A stretch of DNA of 64,000 nucleotides from Thecaphora thlaspeos. Lineage: Eukaryota > Basidiomycota > Ustilaginomycetes > Urocystidales > Glomosporiaceae. The stretch covers positions 558,001 through 622,000 of the forward strand of contig UWYS01000006.1 of the NCBI GenBank assembly GCA_900291925.1. The letters run 5' to 3'. The position numbers and the translations under genes were made by a program. Below are positions 47,256-56,788 of the stretch, piece by piece. Numbering within the stretch: position 1 is the first letter of the stretch; each line of letters begins with the position of its first letter. A model generated the notes under the pieces. The model was not told the origin of the DNA, did not search any database, and saw only the letters and a list, made by a program, of their open reading frames with translations.

Positions 47256-48159
47256 TTAGGACAGGGTGTAGCCACCGTCGATAAGCGTGTCCGATCCCGT
47301 CTGGTAGGAGCTGGCATCGCTGGCCAGGTAGAGGTAGAGGCCCTTGATCTCCTTTGTGTGTCCCTGCCGTCCCAGGACGGCCATCCTGTAGGCCTCGTTG
47401 ACGACGTTGGGCCCAGCGCCGAGCTTGGTGTCGATGAGGCCGGGCGAGACGATGTTGACGCGGGCAAATTCGCGCCACTCGCGAGCGAGCGATTTGGCCA
47501 GGTGCGTCACGGCGGCCTTGAAGGCGTTGTAGATCTTTTGTTGCGAAGCGTGAGGGGGGTGGTCAGACTCCACAGGCGTCACTGAGGGGCTACGGGGTGG
47601 CGGAGAGACTCACGGGCTGGTCGACAGGGACGTTTACGATATGGGCCGACATGCTCAAGGTGATGATGAGGTTGCCGCTTCCCTACTTCTTGAAGACCTC
47701 TCCGGCGTACTTTGCGCAGTAGACGACACCGTCGACGTTGATCTCCATCTGCTTCCTGTACTCTTCGATTGAGAGATCGAGGAGGCCCTTGCTGATGCCG
47801 GCGCCGGCGTTGGCTACGAAGACGTCGAGCCTGCCAAAGTCGGCGACGATGGCGTCGATCGTCTTTCTGACGGCAGTGTGGTCAGTCACCTGGCACTGGT
47901 ACGCCTTGGCGCGGACGTTGTGCGTCTTTGCGAGCTGAGCGGCCTTTGCGATGGCGGAGTCGTTTGTGTTGTAGCAGAGGGCGACGTCGCCTCCGGCCTC
48001 GGCCATGGCATCGGCGGTGGCGAAGCCGATGCCATCGCTGGCGCCGGTGATGGCGACGACCTTGCCGTTCATCCTGAACTGCTCGAGCACGTTGGAAGGC
48101 GTGTCCGGGAAAGGCCGGGGCTGACGGACAGCGGCGCAGTCTTGGATGGTCATCGACAT
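47256..48159 (-). pseudogene. Short-chain dehydrogenase/reductase (sorbose/L-xylulose reductase-like) with in-frame TAG
   Basis: NAD(P)-dependent SDR. Exons 48159-47614 and 47534-47256 would encode 274 residues. Visible: Rossmann motif TGASDGIG, VANAGAGIS (the NAG motif), KQMEINVDGVVYCAK, then after the stop LIITLSMSAHIVNVPVDQP (catalytic Ser), YNAFK (catalytic Tyr-x3-Lys) and VNIVSPGLIDT, ending SYQTGSDTLIDGGYTLS. This pattern fits fungal sorbose/mannitol/L-xylulose reductases. A TAG at 47683-47685 interrupts the frame between GEVFKK and GSGNLIIT, in the middle of a conserved block where related enzymes commonly have Gln (CAG differs from TAG by one C-to-T change). Read literally, the product stops before every catalytic residue. 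The intact second half suggests a recent lesion, a sequencing error or recoding. The ATG at 48159 has a second ATG two codons later. Confidence 0.88.
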
Positions 48160-48732
48160 TCTGAGGCTGGCTCGTGGGAGGTAAAAGGGGTACGGGTTGG
48201 TGTGGCTCGGATGGAGTGTATGAAGACGGGGCGGTCGTTGATGGTACGAGAAGAAGTCTGGAAAGACGTGACAAGGAGGGTGTAGGAGAGAAACGGGGAA
48301 GCTGGCTCGGGCGTCGCCGTAGATGCTGGCGAGCACGGCCTCGCAACGCCGCACTGGCCAACTGTCGTGGCAGCAAAGTAGTCGTGTCTCGGTGTTGGGC
48401 CGGCGTCGACCTTGTCAGCTTGTTAAGCTGTGCTCTGCCCCGTTCTGGCCTGGCTGAGCGCAACGTCATCTCCTGCGCGGGGCAAGATGTGCGGGCAACA
48501 GGAAAGCCGGCGAATTCCCCAAAAGTCGGCGCCTCCCTCGTGCGACAGTAAGTGGCTCCTCCACAACGAGCGTGTGCGGCGCCAGGCAGGCGTCGAAGAA
48601 AAAGAAAAGCTTTGCTTGGCCTCGCTGAAATTTCGCGCACGAAGAAAAGCTGCGCCAGACCCTGCCTACCTCACCATCCACCGCACATCCATCAACACAC
48701 ACACCCGCACCAACAGCTCACGTCAACACAAG
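48160..48732. promoter_or_regulatory. Divergent promoter SDR / SSF1
   Basis: 573 bp between two start codons; the SSF1 side ends in a CA-rich leader (ACACACACCCGCACC...). No assigned sites. Confidence 0.5.
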
Positions 48733-50668
48733 ATGGCCAAACGAGTACGTACGCCCTGTCCCTGCCGAATCCTGCGCCTGTATACCCGCTCACGCTGACG
48801 TCGCCCCTCTCTGCCTCAACGCGTGGACCGCACACAAATCAGAGGAGAAAGACGCGCACCCACCTCAAGGATCCCAACCTCGGCCAGGATGCGTCCACCG
48901 CCAGCGCACCAAAGAGTTTCATCATCAAGGCCGGAAACGTAGGAAGGTCCGTGTCGACGCTGGTCCAGGACACAAGGAAGGTCATGGAGCCCAACACCGC
49001 TAGCAAGCTGCGGGTGAGTAGGCTGTGTCGTTCCTCTCGCTGCAGCGGAGCTCTCGCTGACTCCGACTCTTTCGACATGTTGTTCACAACCCTCGCCTTT
49101 GTAGGAACGAAAATCCAACCGTCTGCGCGACTTCCTCACCATGGCCGGTCCGCTCGGTGTGACACACATGATGATCTTCGGCCAGACGGATGCCGGTACC
49201 AACCTGCGCATCGCCCGCTGCCCGCGCGGCCCCACGGTGACGTTCCGCGTCAACAAGTACGCCCTGGCCAAGGACGTCCAGGCCTCCTCGCGCCGTCCCA
49301 AGTCGCCGAGCGCAAGCGACTTCCTCACACCGCCCCTTCTCGTCCTCAACAACTTCGGCGGAGAGGAGAGATACGTCAAGCTGTTGGTCGCGACGTTTCA
49401 GAACCTGTTCCCGCCCATTCAGGTCCATTCGGTGAGTTGTCAGTCGGCGCGACGAGAGAGGAGGGGGAGCCCGAAGAAGATATGACAAACTGACCGGGAC
49501 GCCCTTATATTGCCTTGCCCCGACTCGATCCGACCCGACTCGACCGCCACGCTTGCAGATGAAACTGACGCAAGCGCGGCGCATCGTCCTGCTCAACTAT
49601 AACGCCTCGACCAAGACGATCGACTGGCGCCACTACCTCATCTCGGTCCGCCCTGTCGGAGTGTCCAAGTCGGTCCGCCGCGTCATCGAAGGCACGACAC
49701 GTTCCTCTTTCGCCTCGAACGGCTCTGTCTCCTCGAAGCGCAAGGGACGGTCCCTCGTCAACCTCGCCGACGCCTCCGACATTGCCGACTACGTTCTCGG
49801 ACGCACCTCGACCCCTAGTGCCTCTTTGTCGGGTGCGAGCGAAGGAGGCTTCGAGACGGACGCGTCGGAAGCCGAGTCCGAGGCCGAGGACATGGCCGAT
49901 CCGAAGATGAAGGTCGAGCTGCACGAAGACTATGTAGGCCGCGGCAACGTCGCCAACGCACAGAGGGCGGTGCGGCTGAAAGAAATTGGACCGAGGATGG
50001 AGCTGAAGCTCATCAAGGTCGTAGAGGGCCTAAACGAAGGAGCGGTGCTGTACCACGACTATCTCACCAAGTCGGCGACAGAGGCGAAACAGAGCAGAGA
50101 GGTAGAGGAGAAGAAGAGATTGGCAAAGCAGAGGAGAGAGGAACAGGAGAGGAATGTAGAGAGGAAAAAGAAGGAAAAGGAAGAGGCCAGGAAAGAGGCC
50201 AGGAGGGCACAGAAGTTGCGGGATGGCATACTGGACGTATCCGACAACGAGGACGACGAGAAGACGATCGCAGCTGGTCCCCAGCAGGACGAAGACGTCG
50301 AGGAGGACGATGAATTCGAGTACGAAGATCGTATTGCCGAGGACGACGAGGGGTTGGATGAAGTGATGTTCGACGAAGGCGACGACTCAGACCTTCACGT
50401 CGACTCGGACGAGGAAGAGGAGGAGGACGACGACGACGACGATAGCGACCTCGAACCCATCCCGCTAGGAGACGTGCAGCACGACCACAACACCGACGAT
50501 TCATTCGAAGAGTACGACGATGAGGACGACGTCGACGAGGAGATCTTCGAAGACGCTACAGTGACGGCGTCAAAGAAGAGAAAGGTCGGCGGTGCTGCAT
50601 CCAAGGGAAAGGGTGCACCGGCGCCGAGCAAGGGCAAGGGCAAGGCAAAGGGTAAGGCGAGGAGATAG
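48733..50668 (+). CDS. SSF1: SSF1/PPAN (Peter Pan), Brix-domain ribosome biogenesis factor
   Basis: Nucleolar Brix protein needed for 27S pre-rRNA processing in 60S assembly. Exons 48733-48744, 48843-49013, 49105-49431 and 49559-50668 give 539 residues. Recognised by RRKTRTHLKD, PKSFIIKAGNVGRSVSTLVQ then DTRKVMEPNTASKLRERKSN, RLRDFLTMAGPLGVTHMMIF, PRGPTVTFRVNKYALAKDVQ, PPLLVLNNFGGEERYVKLL, FQNLFPPIQVHSMKLTQARR then IVLLNYN, and DWRHYLISVRPVGVSKSVRR. The sigma-like GPRMELKLIKVVEGLNEGAV comes later, then a Lys/Glu coiled coil and an acidic tail ending in GKGKAKGKARR. Exon 1 encodes only MAKR. Ends in TAG followed by T. Confidence 0.95.
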
Positions 50669-51422
50669 TACGAGAGGTTCGATGAGCGGACATTGTAAGC
50701 CACCCGCTTTCCTGACATATGCAGCCCTTTCAGCTTAACTCTGTCTTCTGTGCGTGTCTGCGCTGTATCCCTGCGTGCTTCTTTGATCGTCTGACGACTG
50801 AGGTAATGACTCCGAACCGCTTCGACGAGAGGAGGTCGAGCTGCGGCGACATTGCCGTTGTGGCCGTCTTGAATCGGTCGGGTCCATTGTGCATGCTGGA
50901 CTGAAGGAAGTTGAGGACATACAACCAGGCTCTTGAAAATAATGTTGAGAATTGGGCCCAATAAAAATAAATAAAAACAAAAATAAATAAATAAAAAACC
51001 CCCCGGAAGAAAGAATGACCAGCCTCAAGCTTGAAGGCAACATTTTGCGTCCTGGCGTCGATACACGTAGGCGCCTTAAACTCCCTGATACTTGATATTG
51101 TCGATGGTCGGGCTTGAATTACGGCGTAAGACAAACAACAAGAAAATGGAGCGAAAGCATCTACGACAGCCACGCAGAGGGGAGCGGACAAGCAAGGAAG
51201 CTGCACTACGTCATCCATGGTCGCTGCGTGCTCGCCTGCCATAAAAGACCAAGACAACCGTAAGCCATTCATCTCGGACATAGGCCCTTCAGCTTGCTCG
51301 CATTGGTAGTGGGTACTTCATCGTGAAGCCAGGGACCAGGCTCCAGTAGGATGGCAGCCGCCGTCGTCGAGACGAGCTCGTCAGGAAAGGGAGTCGTCCG
51401 ATAGAGCCTCGCCACAGCCATC
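50669..51422. other. Intergenic region SSF1 / gag-like ORF
   Basis: 754 bp. Contains an A-rich tract with several AATAAA hexamers that could serve SSF1 polyadenylation, and below-average GC. No supported gene, although several frames are open. Confidence 0.5.
50961..50998 (+). repeat. A-rich (AAAT)n-like tract
   Basis: Irregular repetition of ATAAA/AAATAA units followed by a C6 run and GG. It could be an overgrown polyadenylation region or the remnant 3' tail of a retroelement; the gag-like ORF lies 0.4 kb away but on the other strand. Confidence 0.7.
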
Positions 51423-51932
51423 CTAGGCGAAGGTAGAGAGGGGTCGACTCTTGTACAGCGGCCAGCTCTGCCTCAACTGTTCTTTGTCGCCAGCGTCGAG
51501 ACGATTGTACCACGCCGCCGCGCGTCCTCGAAAATGCTCTTGGAGCCTGAGGAGAAAGGCTTCGACGTAGAGCGTGTTGGAGCGATGGAGCTCGATGTGA
51601 GCCTCGATGTGGTCAACGAAATTGCTGACATCTGTGGCGCTACCATCGAAAGCTGGGATGTCCTCGGGGGCGGGCGGAACCGTCTGGGAAGACAATCGTG
51701 CCTGGGTGCCTCCACTGGCCTGATCATTGAAGGCGCTGATGCGGCGTGAGATGAGGTCGTCCAGGCTCATCGATTCCTGCCTGATGGCCTCGAAGGCGAT
51801 GGCGCGGTGGTGGTTGATCTGGTCCTCCAGAGCGCCTTGGACCGAGGCGCAATTGTCGGTCACGTCGCTGGTGGCACTGACGGCATTGCTGCCGGCACCT
51901 TGGTGGCCGCTGTTGTTGGAAGTGATCGACAT
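51423..51932 (-). CDS. Retrotransposon gag-like protein fragment
   Basis: A 169-residue ORF from the ATG at 51932. The N-terminal 90 residues are Ser/Gln-rich and polar. The second half, IPAFDGSATDVSNFVDHIEA then HIELH, followed by FLLRLQEHFRGRAAAWYNRL, follows the Ty3/gypsy-type capsid pattern (FDG...F...IE...L.G.A..W...L). The frame ends shortly after WPLYKSRPLSTFA with TAG, well before a full capsid would. No zinc knuckle, protease, reverse transcriptase, integrase or flanking LTR is visible nearby. It is either a truncated relic of a Ty3-like element or a small domesticated gag gene; the undamaged ORF makes the second possible. Confidence 0.55.
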   Translation of the reverse strand: MSITSNNSGHQGAGSNAVSATSDVTDNCASVQGALEDQINHHRAIAFEAIRQESMSLDDLISRRISAFNDQASGGTQARLSSQTVPPAPEDIPAFDGSATDVSNFVDHIEAHIELHRSNTLYVEAFLLRLQEHFRGRAAAWYNRLDAGDKEQLRQSWPLYKSRPLSTFA

Positions 51933-52624
51933 GTCGGGGAAATTTAAGAGACGATTCTTCTAGCCAAGACTGACGACTGTGATAAGAAGCCGCGAGGAGA
52001 AAGAGGGCGAGGTTGGCTTTGATGGTGCGGTGGTGTGAGCACGCGGCTGGGGGGATGTGATCGATGGTGTTGGTGAAGCGGGGAAGGGCTCGAGACATAC
52101 ATGCGCGCGCAGGCTGGACGAGCCAAGCCTGAGCGAGCGGGCGAGCTGAGAAAGGCTGAGTCGCTGTCGGAGTGCCTCGAGGCGGCGCGGCTCGGCTCTG
52201 CCTTGCCTTGCCTTTGGCCAGCGAGCGAAGCAGGCTGCGTGATGTGTTTCTTCCGCCCTTTCCTTTCCCCCCTCTCTCACCTCTCCGAGCTTGGCGGGTG
52301 AGGTGCGGCCTGTGTCCGCCGCCAGTCGGGCCGTTCCGGCCCCGTCCGGGCCTGAGCGGCACGGCGGAGCAAGCCGTCGGGAGGCTCCGACGTAGGCGCT
52401 TCGGGGAAAGAGCTCGGTGGGTGACGGGTCTGCCTCTTCGCCACGTAACCATCACCATCCGCTTGTTGGCCGTTCTCTCCGCCATCGCATCGTTCATCCT
52501 TTTTATTCCACTCAAGCGCAATCAGATACCTCGCCATAGTATCATATTCTAACAATTCTGCCGCAGCCGATTACGGTAGGCCAGCAAGGAGAAAAAAAAA
52601 AAAAAGGGAGCAGGGCAGGCCATC
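51933..52624. other. Intergenic region gag-like ORF / small membrane protein
   Basis: 692 bp, divergent. An A-run near 52590-52604 precedes the next start codon. No gene seen. Confidence 0.5.
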
Positions 52625-53443
52625 ATGTCGTCGCCTCCCAACAAGCCGCAGGGAAGCGTCCCACCCAAGGTAGGCACGTCTTGCGTCTCCCTTCTTGTAC
52701 CTACTGGCAGGTCGGCAGATGCACTCGAGCTATACCCCTCGGCAGAGCGATGGTGCTGACTGCAGAAAGTTCTGGCGCTCGCTCTGGGCTGCCGCCGCTG
52801 CAGCCTCCTGGCCACGACCACAAGCCCCTCTGGACGCGACTGAACGATACGACGAAGAGGTTTGTCAAGAGGGATCCTCAGCTGGCGCCGCTTGCCGTCA
52901 TGTGAGCAGACCGCTGGACATAGGACGGGTGCCTCAGCCCCCTCGCAACAACAAGGGGTAGAGAAGCATTGCGCGGGTCCAGGACTGACACTTCGCTTTC
53001 TCGGCTTCGTCGTCTTCATCGTTTCACTTGCATCAGCAGTGAGTCTCGCCATGCGGTTCCATGCTCGGTCCGGCTCACTTTCCGGTCTATTCTTCCTTGA
53101 CTGACACCTCTACACGATTCGCTCTCCCAAAACCGCTGCGTCATCATCTCCGCCAGCGTTGGGCACGATCAGCGTCGCCGCCTACTGGTACCTGACCAAG
53201 ATGCGTGGCGTCGTCCAAGAGGATCGCATGCAGAGCCAGAACACGCGCGGCGTGAAGAGCTTCACACCCGAGGGCCAGAGCTTGGCCTGCTCAGCCTCTC
53301 GCTACGACCCGCCCAAGACGTCCTACCACGACAGCGCCATGGGCCGCAAGATCAAGGAATGGGCCACTAACGACGCCGCCCATAAAAGCAAGGAATTCAG
53401 CGAGAGAGTCCAGGACATCCGCAACGAGATGGCCGAAAAGTAG
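52625..53443 (+). CDS. Small single-pass membrane protein (unrecognised), with in-frame TAG and possible 15-residue extension
   Basis: Model: exons 52625-52669, 52804-52901, 53037-53038 (2 nt) and 53157-53443, giving 143 residues. The product reads MSSPPNKPQGSVPPK, PPGHDHKPLWTRLNDTTKRF, VKRDPQLAPLAVITLGTISV, AAYWYLTKMRGVV, then a soluble charged tail ending in helix-like ERVQDIRNEMAEK. The 2-nt exon is the only way found to use two canonical introns (each with CTGAC and CAG) and get a 20-residue hydrophobic segment. A single larger intron ending at CGATCAG (52902-53173) also keeps the frame but shortens that segment to about 14. After TAG (53441-53443) the frame continues DEAKDKAKTELGYGR to TGA at 53489, extending the same helix. 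Spacing around the membrane segment is loosely like HIG1-type mitochondrial proteins, but I cannot assign it. Confidence 0.5.
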
Positions 53444-53732
53444 GACGAGGCAAAGGACAAGGCTAAGACGGAGCTCGGATACGGCCGTTGAACGGGGCAT
53501 GGGCCGGACGTGAGACGCACCACAAGCGGCGAGGGGAGCCGAGAGGCGAGCGAGCGCACACGTGATTGTGAAGCGAGCGGTGTTGCAAAGGTAGCAGAGG
53601 TGGCATCGTCAGCCATCATCCCCTCTCGAGCCGAAGGGCATATTGTACACATGAGGACCGGGATTACTTGTTCGTCCTAGCACCGGCCACTCTGACGGGA
53701 ACCGGCAACGCAGACAGGCAGGCATTCTCTGC

Positions 53733-54771
53733 TCAGATCGACTCTTGCGCCTTTGTCTCCCGCCGAAGGAAGGCCATCGCCCGTGCCTCATCGTTATTCG
53801 CGCGCGACGGCGACAAGAGCTCCTGTGTGCCGTCGACGACACGCTCTGCTGTCTGTTTTAGACGCTGCTCTGCGTGATGCGTCGCCTCGATGCCCTCTTG
53901 CTTCCAGCTCGAAAGGAGGCTCTGCGGTCGTGGTGGAGCGATCGAGATGCTGCTGCCGTCGCTAGACCGACCGGAAAAAAGTCGCGACGCAGCTACGGCC
54001 GACTCCTGCCTGCCGCTAGCCCCGGTCGAGAAGCCGGGCACGGCGCCCTTCCAGCTCGTCCTGTCGAAGTAATGGCATCCGTGAATGCCAAGGCCAAGCG
54101 TGACGACGGAAGTGGACAGCACCAGCGCGAGCGGACTGCGCGGCAGCACCTTGATGGTGGGGATGGTGCGGAAGAGGAGATAGGTCATTGACCAGGCACT
54201 GACGACGCCGCTTCCATTCAGGCTATCCCCTTGATCGATAAAGTATCCTCCCGTGGCGAAGAAGACGGCGAATCCGGCCAATTGCCAGAAGGGAGGGACG
54301 GCGCGCAACGTCGAGGCGGCGGTTTCACGGCGGATGCTCTGTGCCTTGGTGTTGGCCACGAGCCGAGCGGTGAGGGAGGAGGAACCGCGCGAAGAGGCGG
54401 CTTGTGCGGCTTGAGCGGCCTGCTGTTGTCGCTGTAGCTTGGCGGCTGCTTCGGTCGCGGCCTGCTCTGGTGAGGCGAAACCGAAGGGCGTGGCAAGTGC
54501 GACTACGGCATGGCAGACCGGTCCCGCAGGAGACATGGGGAAAAGGGAGGTTTGGTCAGAGTATACCTCAAGTCGAGCCAGAACTGCCGTCGAGCGACTC
54601 ACAGAGTACCGCTAGCGAGTAGGCCGCCTTGGAGTCCTTGGCCAGCGAGCCGATCGACTGCACCGTTTGCTGGAGGCGACCGCCGGCGCCGGCGCCGACG
54701 ACGTTCGTCGGATCATAACTTGCTTTTCGGAGGTGGGTTCCGGCATGCTCCTGGAGTGCGGAAGCCGCCAT
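53733..54771 (-). CDS. Membrane protein, possibly Aim19-like (mitochondrial)
   Basis: Exons 54771-54603 and 54528-53733 give 321 residues if the acceptor is GTAG just before TCGCACTTGCC. The N-terminal exon reads MAASALQEHAGTHLRKASYD then PTNVVGAG, with a helix AYSLAVL running into FALATPFGFASPEQAA. After a Gln/Ala coil, the second half has RAVPPFWQLAGFAVFFATGG then YFIDQGDSLNGSGVVSAWSM, TYLLFRTI, and another hydrophobic stretch PLALVLSTSVVTLGLGIHG. The GYFIDxGD-NGSG-SAWS pattern resembles the fungal Aim19 family of mitochondrial membrane proteins as I recall it; a profile search should decide. The C-terminus is Ser-rich and hydrophilic. Confidence 0.55.
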
Positions 54772-56788
54772 GGCGTTTGCAGGCAGAGTAGCAGTTGTCA
54801 AGCAGTGGTTTAGCTGAAGCGGAGGAATGGGCGCACGAGTGGACAAGGCAGGCGAGGAAGAAGGGGTGTGGGCAGGATGAGTCGGTCATGCAGTTCGTCG
54901 AGTTGCGAGCACTATTTTCCCTCCACATGATCGGGAGTGCCCTGTTCAGCATTAGATCGGGCATCTCCACGCCCTCGAGAGCAACACCCAAGCGCGAAGG
55001 CTAAGTAGAGTGAGACAAAAGGTGGACAGCGCGGTCGCCGGACCCCCGACGGCGCGACCGCCAGAGCGTATGTACAGTGTAATTTGAGTGGGGCCGCCCA
55101 ACCTCTGGCATGAAGGCCGCGTCAAACAACAAGAACAAGAGCAAGGGACCCAACAAGGCTTGTAGGCCGGAGCCAAACCGCTGCCGCCGCTTGGCTGAGC
55201 TGCACCTTGACGGTACGAGTGCATCGCCTACATATGTACATGCTGGCGCGAGCAGAGGTACCGTAGCAACGCCACCGCTGACCGCGGCAACGGCCTAAAA
55301 AGGAGGTGTGCGTATCACGGTAGATGTGGGCGTACGCGCTGGCTTCGACCCTTTCCTCTTGACCGAGGTCTCGCCCGACAGCAGCCAATGAGACTGTCGT
55401 CTAAGAAATACAAACGTATCTTGTATGTATTATATGAGATGTTGTCGCGAGGTCTCCTCTGGTCGATCGTCGAAGCACACTGGATGATCCTGAGGTCAGG
55501 TAGCAAGGGTTCCTGCTCGTCCAGCAAGGAGGCTGGGGTCGTTCCGGTCTCGCGTCAACCCTCGCCCCCACGCCTGATGGCCGTCGAAGCCGTACATTTA
55601 ATATGATGGACCTTCGCCCTTCCAGCACGGACGACGATGCTGCTGCTCCTCTCTGCTGCTGGATCACGACAGCTCTGTCGAAGAGACGATCGATGCTGTC
55701 TACGATCGAAGGCCAGCAAGGCGTACTCTTGTGGCTTGCGCGCCGGGGTCTTTGCTCTCGCCTCGCTGGCCGGACCGAAATTTTAGCAAACGCGCAACAG
55801 AGGGGGCGCCGCGCCCGGCCTCGAAACTTTCTGCAGGCGGTGCGCTCGAAATCGCCAACCCTGCTGAGATGGGGTCCACGCCAAAGGGGCCAGGGACGGA
55901 GAAAGAGGGAAAGGGAGGGCGGACCCAACTCGACCCTTGAATTCAAGGGCCGGCAAGCGAAGCCAACACGTACGTTATGTACACAAAGCGCCCTGAGAGC
56001 CCCTCCGCTGCCCCCGCTGGCCCGACGACGCCCTCTTTGCAATCCACCCACCCACCAGCCAGACCAGCCAGCCAGCGCCGACCCTGAATTCCCGGAGACC
56101 ACCAGCCAGCACGGCCGCCCGCCAGCCCGTCTTTCAGCGTGTCCGCCTGTCGATCTGGAACCTCCCGCTTTCGCGAGCTCCTCCCACCCTCTCCCTCACC
56201 CTTCCTGCGACGACAACTCCCTAGCAGTGTCGCGCCACACCATCCACCACCACCACTACCCCAGCACGCCCGCCCACCGTCCTGCGCGAGCAACCGACGA
56301 GTAAACACCGGCACAAACCGCTTGCCCGACGACTGTCCCGCTCCGAACCTCAGCGAGACCGAGGTACATCAGCTAGTCTACTGCGCAACCCCGGGTCCTC
56401 TCTCTTCACCGCGTCCCATCTGTTGGTACCTCCGTTCCGCTTCAACGTAGCTCTTCGGCGAATCGCCTATTGCATCTTCTGACGAGGAGACGCGGTCCGG
56501 TGCCGGCCCTATCCTCTCCAAGGCATTCCCAGCGACCTCCAGGTCATCCCAAAGAGCCGCCTTCTCGCGATCGGACGGCAGCGAGGCACAGCTCATTTCT
56601 GCTCCCTCTCTCTCCAACCGAAAGCAGGGTCGTCGTCCCTCCCGGAAGCTTTCGCCTCTGAGCCCACTTGGATTCCCTTCCCTGCTGCAGTGTAGTGAGC
56701 GGGCTGTGATCCTCGACTACTCTCTGTACGGCACACACGCCCCTCGCTGCTCCGACGGAGGCCCAGCCTCATTCTCCCACCCCTCACC
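54772..56788. promoter_or_regulatory. Long upstream region of the chitin synthase gene
   Basis: About 2 kb between divergent start codons, the largest gap in the window. The last 800 bp before the chitin synthase ATG is C/T-rich with CCACC/CCAGC repeats near 56035-56070, consistent with a long promoter and 5' leader. Two overlapping open frames on opposite strands (55401-56304) have low-complexity Arg/Pro/Ser translations and no domain, and are not called. Confidence 0.5.

Noticed and set aside
51420..51425. TAG ending the gag-like ORF as a fourth example of the +4 G stop context
   Set aside because: Only 13 codons follow before the next stop and they show no coding character, so it is most simply a normal end or decay.
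42330..53443. Global reassignment of UAG to an amino acid
   Set aside because: At least seven well-supported genes in the window end in TAG at the expected protein C-terminus, including chitin synthase with tandem TAG TAG.
55401..56304. Two overlapping frames of 233 codons on opposite strands upstream of the chitin synthase
   Set aside because: Low-complexity Arg/Pro/Ser translations, no splice-consistent extension, typical of C-rich leader DNA.
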